A DNA stretch of 64,000 bases from positions 1-64,000 of the forward strand of contig NZ_JAQMHV010000006.1 of the NCBI RefSeq assembly GCF_028307215.1, given 5' to 3'. Under the pieces are notes generated by a model. The model ran no database searches. It worked only from the letters and a program-made list of their open reading frames with translations, and was not told the origin of the DNA. Of this stretch, positions 59,490-64,000 are shown one piece after another (position 1 is the first letter of the stretch; each line of letters starts with the position of its first letter). The DNA comes from Falsirhodobacter sp. 20TX0035 (GTDB lineage: Bacteria > Pseudomonadota > Alphaproteobacteria > Rhodobacterales > Rhodobacteraceae). Both the position numbers and the translations under genes were made by a program.

Positions 59490-61039
59490 TGGCCCTGTCC
59501 CGCCGGGGCGGACGCCCGCGCGAATCCCAGATCTGGCCCGGCTTCGTGGACGCCATGACGGCGCTGCTGCTGGTGCTGATGTTCGTGCTGACCATCTTTC
59601 TGGTGGTGCAGTCCGTGCTGCGCGACACCATCACCAGCCAAGGGTCGGAGCTTGACCGGCTGAGCGACGAGATGACGGTCCTGTCCGAACGGCTGGGGCT
59701 GGAACAGCGGCGCGGGGCGGAGCTGACGGGCCAGCTGTCGGACGCGCAAAGTGAGGCGCAGCGGCAGGCGCAACTGGCCGCCACCCTGACGGGGCAGCTG
59801 GACGACGCCACCTCCCGCATCGCCACGTTCGAGGATCAGGTCGCCTCGCTGATCGCCGCGCGCACGGATCTTCAGGCGCAGAACGCGGATCTTTCAAAGG
59901 CGCGTGACGAAGCGCTGAGCCGGGAGGAGCAGCTGACCCTCGCCCTTGCCACCGCACGGTCCGAGGTGGACGCGCAGGCCGAACAGGCCCGTCTGGCCGC
60001 CGCGCGGCGCGAGGCGATCGAGGCGATGGTGGCCGATCTGCAAGCGCGCGCCGTGGCCAGCGAACAGGCCGCCACCGCCGCACAGGCTGCCCTGACCGAG
60101 GCCGAACAGCAGCAGATCGTGGACAGCGCCGCCGCCGAAGCCCTGCGCGCCCGCCTTCAGGACGGTCAGGCCGAGCTGACGGCGATGAGCCTGAACCTTG
60201 AGGAACAGCGCCGCAAGGCCGAGGAGACGTTGACCCTTCTGGCTGCCGCCCAGGCCAGCGCCACCCAGACGGCCGACGAACGCGCGACGGCCCTGGCCAC
60301 CGCCGAGGCGGTTCTGGCCTCCGAGCGTGTGAAGGCGACGGAGGCTGAAAAACAGACCGCCGCCCTGAACGCGCAGGTGGCCGAATTGCGCGCGCAGCTT
60401 TCGGCGCTGCAACAAACGCTGAACGTGCAGGACGCGACAGGCGACGCCCAGCAGGCGCAGATCGACGATCTGGGCGGCAAGCTGAACGTCGCTCTGGCCC
60501 GGGCCGCCGAGGAACAGCGCCGCCGCGCGGAACTGGAGGAGGCCGAACGCAAGCGTCTGGCGTCCGAGGCCGAACAGCTGGCCCGCTACCGTTCGGAGTT
60601 CTTCGGCCAGCTGAGCCAGATCCTGCAGGGGCGCGAAGGCGTGCGCATCGTGGGCGACCGCTTCGTCTTCTCCTCGGAGGTGCTGTTCAACGTGGGTTCG
60701 GCCGATCTGTCGGACGAAGGGCGCGCCCAGATCGCCGATGTGGCGGTCGGCCTGCGCGACATCGCGGCCCAGATTCCCGACGGTCTGGACTGGATCCTGC
60801 GCGTCGACGGGTTCACCGACAACCTGCCCTTGTCCGGCACCGGCCAGTTCCGCGACAACTGGGAGCTGAGCCAAGCGCGGGCCCTGTCCGTGGTGCGCTT
60901 CCTGCAGGACAGCCTCGGCTTCCCGCCGGAACATCTGGCGGCCACGGGCTTCGGGCAATACCAGCCGGTGGCCGAAGGCGACACGGCCGACGCCCGCGCC
61001 CAGAACCGCCGGATCGAGCTGAAGCTGACGGAGCGTTAA
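59489..61039 (+). CDS. MotB-like OmpA-domain protein with very long coiled coil
   Basis: A 516-residue protein. The N-terminal membrane segment contains the proton-carrying aspartate D21 in P-G-F-V-D-A-M-T-A-L-L-L-V, as in MotB. Residues about 45-365 are a charged, alanine-rich heptad stretch, mostly E/Q/R/A, that should form a coiled coil. The C-terminal ~135 residues are an OmpA peptidoglycan-binding domain (S-A-D-L-S-D-E-G near 420, then G-F-T-D-N-L and A-Q-N-R-R-I-E-L near the end). With the gene before it, it forms a stator-like pair. Intact MotB has a much shorter linker, so here the stalk is extended. Confidence 0.85.
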   Translation: MALSRRGGRPRESQIWPGFVDAMTALLLVLMFVLTIFLVVQSVLRDTITSQGSELDRLSDEMTVLSERLGLEQRRGAELTGQLSDAQSEAQRQAQLAATLTGQLDDATSRIATFEDQVASLIAARTDLQAQNADLSKARDEALSREEQLTLALATARSEVDAQAEQARLAAARREAIEAMVADLQARAVASEQAATAAQAALTEAEQQQIVDSAAAEALRARLQDGQAELTAMSLNLEEQRRKAEETLTLLAAAQASATQTADERATALATAEAVLASERVKATEAEKQTAALNAQVAELRAQLSALQQTLNVQDATGDAQQAQIDDLGGKLNVALARAAEEQRRRAELEEAERKRLASEAEQLARYRSEFFGQLSQILQGREGVRIVGDRFVFSSEVLFNVGSADLSDEGRAQIADVAVGLRDIAAQIPDGLDWILRVDGFTDNLPLSGTGQFRDNWELSQARALSVVRFLQDSLGFPPEHLAATGFGQYQPVAEGDTADARAQNRRIELKLTER

Positions 61040-61749
61040 CGGCAGTAGGGGCTTCGGCGGTTCGAGGGCATGTCGAAATGCATGTGATCCTCGTGATAGC
61101 CGTCGGAGCCCGGGCCGAGCGTGGTGCCGAAGATCCCGCAGCCGGCCTTGTAGCTGCGGGCCATCAATTGCCCGTCGCGCCCCTTGTTCCAGTCCCGCGC
61201 GACGGTGACGCTGCGCCCGTCGGTGAAGGTCAGGCCGCTGACGTCGATCGCCCGCCCCCGCCCGTGTTCGCTGACCTTGGCGCCGGGCACGTTGTTGCGC
61301 CCGCGGCAGACATAGCCCCCCGCCACGTCGATCCGCCGGACGCGCTGTTCGAAGGTGGGCTGAAGCACGGTGCGGACCCAGTCGTTCATCGCCTTGGCAA
61401 CCGAGCAGTCCAGTTCCAGCGGCAGGGACAAGGGAACGCCCTGCACCGATGTGACCTCCACCGGATCCTCGATCCCGCAGCCGGTGGTCGTGGACCGGCG
61501 GGCGGGCAGCGGCTTGCCCCCCAGCCCCGCCACCCCGCACAGGGCCCCCGTGGCCGCCTTCGGCGCCGGCGCGACCGAGGGCGGCAGGACCAGCTTCGGG
61601 ACGATGGTCGGGCGCGGCATGGGCCGCAGGGAGTAGTCCAGCGCCACCGCCGGCGCGAGGGACCGGGTGTGCGGACGGGGCGACACCTCGGGCGCGGCCC
61701 AAAGGGGGGAGGCGGCCGTCAGCAGCGCGGCCAGCGCAAGGCGCCGCAC
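61036..61749 (-). CDS. Extensin-like C-terminal domain protein
   Basis: A 237-residue protein with a signal peptide (L-A-L-A-A-L-L-T-A-A-S-P-L-W-A) and an extensin_C/D,D-peptidase-like domain: C-G-V-A-G-L, then S-V-A-K-A-M-N-D-W, S-E-H-G-R-G-R-A-I-D-V-S and the ending H-E-D-H-M-H-F-D-M with several cysteines. The H-x-x-D and H-x-H words suggest a metal site, possibly a peptidoglycan peptidase. The start is a GTG just after the TyrA-like stop. Its stop shares the TTAA at 61036-61039 with the stop of the MotB-like gene. Confidence 0.8.
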   Translation of the reverse strand: MRRLALAALLTAASPLWAAPEVSPRPHTRSLAPAVALDYSLRPMPRPTIVPKLVLPPSVAPAPKAATGALCGVAGLGGKPLPARRSTTTGCGIEDPVEVTSVQGVPLSLPLELDCSVAKAMNDWVRTVLQPTFEQRVRRIDVAGGYVCRGRNNVPGAKVSEHGRGRAIDVSGLTFTDGRSVTVARDWNKGRDGQLMARSYKAGCGIFGTTLGPGSDGYHEDHMHFDMPSNRRSPYCR

Positions 61750-61750
61750 G

Positions 61751-62659
61751 CTACTTGGCCACCGCGCGGCCGAAATCGGGGGCGGAGGTGTCCTGCCCCG
61801 CGTCGATGATCGACCGGCGGATGGCGCGGGTGCGGGTGAAATACTCGTGCAGATGCTCCCCATCCTCGGTCCGGATGGCGCGTTGCAGGGCGAACAACTC
61901 CTCGGAGAAGCGGCCGAGGATGTCCAGAACCGCCTCCTTGTTGGTCAGGAAGATGTCGCGCCACATGGTCGGGTCGGAGGCCGCGATCCGCGTGAAGTCG
62001 CGAAAGCCCGAGGCGGAATACTTGATGATCTCGCTGTCGGACACGCGGCGCACATGTTCGGCCACGCCCACCATGGTGTAGGCGATCAGGTGCGGGGTGT
62101 GGGACACCACGGCCAGAACCACGTCGTGATGGGCGGCGTCCATGACGTCCACATTCGCGCCCATCCCTTCCCACAGCGCGCGCAGGTGGGCCATGGGCTC
62201 GGGGTCCGCGTGATCGTCGATCAGCAGGCACCAGCGGTTGGTGAAGAGCGTCGCAAAGCCCGAACGCGGGCCGGAATGTTCGGTCCCCGCCAGCGGATGG
62301 CCGGGGATGAAGTGCACACCTTCGGGAATGTGCGGGCCCACCGCCTCGATCACCGCGGCCTTGACCGAACCCACGTCCGTCACGGTCGCGCCCGGCTTCA
62401 GATGCGGGGCGATGGCCGCCGCCAACTCGCCCATGGCGCCCACCGGCACGGCCAGCACGACCAGATCGGCCCCGGCCACCGCCTCGGCCGCCGTGTCGAA
62501 GACGTGGTCGCAGAACCCGACCTCGCGCGCGGCGTCGCGGGTGGCGGCGCTGCGGGCATAGCCCGTGATCTCTCCGGCCAGTCCCGCCGCCTTCATGGCA
62601 TGCCCCATGGAGGAGGCGATCAGCCCCAGTCCCAGCAGCGCCACACGCTCGTAGATCAT
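61751..62659 (-). CDS. tyrA: Prephenate/arogenate dehydrogenase family protein
   Basis: A 302-residue NAD(P)-dependent dehydrogenase for tyrosine synthesis. The Rossmann start is V-A-L-L-G-L-G-L-I-A-S-S-M; further words are T-D-V-G-S-V-K near 95 and H-P-L-A-G-T-E-H-S-G near 120. It may use prephenate or arogenate. Its start overlaps the hisC stop by one base. The pairing of hisC with tyrA fits aromatic amino-acid transamination, since HisC-type enzymes can act on aromatic keto acids. Confidence 0.9.
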   Translation of the reverse strand: MIYERVALLGLGLIASSMGHAMKAAGLAGEITGYARSAATRDAAREVGFCDHVFDTAAEAVAGADLVVLAVPVGAMGELAAAIAPHLKPGATVTDVGSVKAAVIEAVGPHIPEGVHFIPGHPLAGTEHSGPRSGFATLFTNRWCLLIDDHADPEPMAHLRALWEGMGANVDVMDAAHHDVVLAVVSHTPHLIAYTMVGVAEHVRRVSDSEIIKYSASGFRDFTRIAASDPTMWRDIFLTNKEAVLDILGRFSEELFALQRAIRTEDGEHLHEYFTRTRAIRRSIIDAGQDTSAPDFGRAVAK

Positions 62660-63744
62660 CAGCGAAGACCCTTGAACTGCGCGATCGCATGGGCAACGCG
62701 GCGGCACGACGCCTCGTCCCCGATGGTGATGCGCAGGCAATGCGGCAGCTTGTAGCCCGCCACGCGCCGCACGATCAGCCCCTGGCTTTGCATGAACTGG
62801 TCGCAGGCCTCCGCCTCGGCGGCGTCGGCAAAGCGGGCCAGAATGAAGTTCGCCATGGACGTGTCCGAGGGCACACCGAGTTCGGCCAGCGCCTCGGCTA
62901 GCCAGACGCGCCAGCGGGCGTTTTCCTGACGGCAGCGGGTCACCCAGTCCTGATCGCGCACGGCGGCCTCGGCCACCTCCTGCTGGGTGGTGGACAGGTT
63001 GAAGGGGCCACGAATGCGGTTCAGCACGTCGATGATGGGCTTCGGGCCATAGCCCCAGCCCACCCGCAGCCCGCCCAGACCGTAGATCTTCGAAAACGTC
63101 CGCGTCATCACGACGTTCGACCGCGCCTCGATCAGGTTCAGGCCGGCGTCGTAGCCCTGCACGTATTCGGCATAAGCCCCGTCCAGCACCAGGATCGCCT
63201 GCGGGGGCAGCCCGGCCGCCAGCCGCGACACCTCGGCCGACGACACCATCGTGCCGGTCGGGTTGTTCGGATTGGCGATGAAGACCAGCTTCGTGTTGGG
63301 CGTGCAGGCCGCCAGAAGCGCGTCCACATCCGTAGTGCGCTCCCGCTCCGGAACCTCCACCGGCGTCGCACCCACGGCGAGGGCCGAGATGCGATACATC
63401 AGGAAGCCGTGCTCAGTGAACACCACCTCGTCCCCCGGACCGGCATAGGCCTGGCACAGGAAGGTGATGATCTCGTCCGAGCCGACGCCGCAGATCACGC
63501 GGTCGGCGTCCAGACCGTGCACCTCGGCGATGGCCTGGCGCAGCGACGCGTGGTCGGTGCCGGGGTAGCGGTGGAGCGTGTGCACGGTGCGCAGGAACGC
63601 CTCGCGCGCACGCTCAGACGGGCCGGCCGGGTTTTCGTTGGAGGACAGCTTCAACGCGTTCGCCACGCCCGACACATGGCTTTTCCCGCCTTCATACAGG
63701 GCGATGTCGAGGATTCCGGGCTGCGGACGGATGGCGTTGGTCAT
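62659..63744 (-). CDS. hisC: Histidinol-phosphate aminotransferase
   Basis: A 361-residue class II aminotransferase. The PLP lysine lies in [16 protein letters not shown] near residue 215; N-P-N-N-P-T-G-T near 150 is the usual substrate loop. In the adjacent operon context it may also transaminate aromatic amino acids. It precedes tyrA with a 1-base overlap. Confidence 0.92.
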   Translation of the reverse strand: MTNAIRPQPGILDIALYEGGKSHVSGVANALKLSSNENPAGPSERAREAFLRTVHTLHRYPGTDHASLRQAIAEVHGLDADRVICGVGSDEIITFLCQAYAGPGDEVVFTEHGFLMYRISALAVGATPVEVPERERTTDVDALLAACTPNTKLVFIANPNNPTGTMVSSAEVSRLAAGLPPQAILVLDGAYAEYVQGYDAGLNLIEARSNVVMTRTFSKIYGLGGLRVGWGYGPKPIIDVLNRIRGPFNLSTTQQEVAEAAVRDQDWVTRCRQENARWRVWLAEALAELGVPSDTSMANFILARFADAAEAEACDQFMQSQGLIVRRVAGYKLPHCLRITIGDEASCRRVAHAIAQFKGLR

Positions 63745-63862
63745 GGTCGTGTCCCCTCTGGCCCTCGGGTTCTAGCGATGGCCCGCTGCCCTGACCAGCG
63801 GAAACATGGTGAAGGCCGCCCCGCCCCCGAAAGTGCGGCCTTACGGCCACCCCGGACAGCGA

Positions 63863-63895
63863 AAAGGCCGCCGCGGGGGTTCCGCGGCGGCCTTT
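63863..63895. terminator. Strong hairpin between rpsD and hisC
   Basis: A 14-bp perfect inverted repeat (AAAGGCCGCCGCGG / CCGCGGCGGCCTTT, 5-base loop) lies 22 bases after the rpsD stop on the minus strand, which makes it the likely rpsD terminator. Confidence 0.85.
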
Positions 63896-63917
63896 CCGGC
63901 AGATCTGAATGAAAGGA

Positions 63918-64000
63918 TCAGTTCTGCGCGTAGAATTCGACGACCAGGTTCGGCTCCATCACGACCGGGTACGGAACGTCGGACAGGCCCGGCGTGCGCA
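63918..64000 (-). CDS. rpsD: Ribosomal protein S4 (3' end only)
   Basis: The last 26 codons and stop (63918-63920) of a minus-strand gene that continues beyond the window. The product ends L-S-D-V-P-Y-P-V-V-M-E-P-N-L-V-V-E-F-Y, which is the characteristic C-terminus of alphaproteobacterial S4. S4 is a primary binder of 16S rRNA. The rest cannot be judged from this window. Confidence 0.85.
   Translation of the reverse strand, partial: RTPGLSDVPYPVVMEPNLVVEFYAQN

Noticed and set aside
58287..61039. Zorya anti-phage system (ZorA/ZorB)
   Set aside because: Zorya also uses a MotA/MotB-like pair, but ZorC/ZorD or ZorE genes are absent here, and in Zorya, as I recall it, the long tail belongs to the ZorA side rather than to the OmpA protein. 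The neighbours are amino-acid and envelope genes, so a defence role is not supported.

Overview
The window is chromosomal DNA from a high-GC alphaproteobacterium, most likely a member of the Rhodobacterales (Paracoccaceae). Supporting marks are a class I (archaeal-type) lysyl-tRNA synthetase, an F1-only atpHAGDC operon without F0 genes, CIRCE-controlled groESL, small family proteins typical of this order (DUF1150, DUF2125, YdcH/DUF465, UbiK, H-type lectin, Hint domain) and extremely GC-rich wobble positions. I saw no rRNA, tRNA, CRISPR array, intact insertion sequence or replication origin.

Layout. 1-3240 is a decayed accessory patch: the tail of an IS3-family transposase, two unknown genes (155-763, 983-1432), and a run of broken genes (a TniQ-like remnant, an SDR oxidoreductase remnant joined in frame to a DUF262/HNH remnant, and an oxidoreductase cut off after about 38 codons). 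3235-10165 (minus) is a catabolic cassette: IclR regulator, binding-protein ABC importer, class III CoA-transferase and CitE-type lyase. 10322-14794 (minus) is a second cassette with the same logic but different parts: LysR regulator, class III CoA-transferase, HMG-CoA-lyase-type lyase and GntP-type permease. 14888-15606 holds an IS1182-family remnant and a lipoprotein-like fragment. 15728-18010 is a large beta-helix protein that resembles a phage or GTA spike.

From 18 kb on, the content is mostly housekeeping: lysS, TerB-like, dacB, nadD, ettA, a cold-shock gene, betC, an Rdx protein, an M3 peptidase, purEK, Hsp20-DUF1150, a Hint protein, trxB with a divergent Lrp gene, lgt-midA-pgeF, ubiK-Nudix, a transglycosylase, groESL, ppaC, a HAD hydrolase, ribF, UPF0260, a threonine aldolase, prs, the atp operon, gloB and clpA. 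56-64 kb carries envelope and amino-acid genes (DoxX, DUF2125, a ChaC-like enzyme, a MotA/MotB-like pair with an unusually long coiled-coil stalk, an extensin-like protein, a TyrA-like dehydrogenase, hisC) and ends in the 3' end of rpsD.

How the genes work together. The two cassettes look like parallel routes for small (hydroxy)carboxylic acids: import, CoA activation, then retro-aldol cleavage. Candidate operator palindromes sit at 9301-9318, 10175-10190 and 13849-13865. Many housekeeping genes are translationally coupled through 1-4 nt overlaps. Clear hairpin terminators separate the transcription units. Functions come from reading protein motifs by eye; no database search was run.
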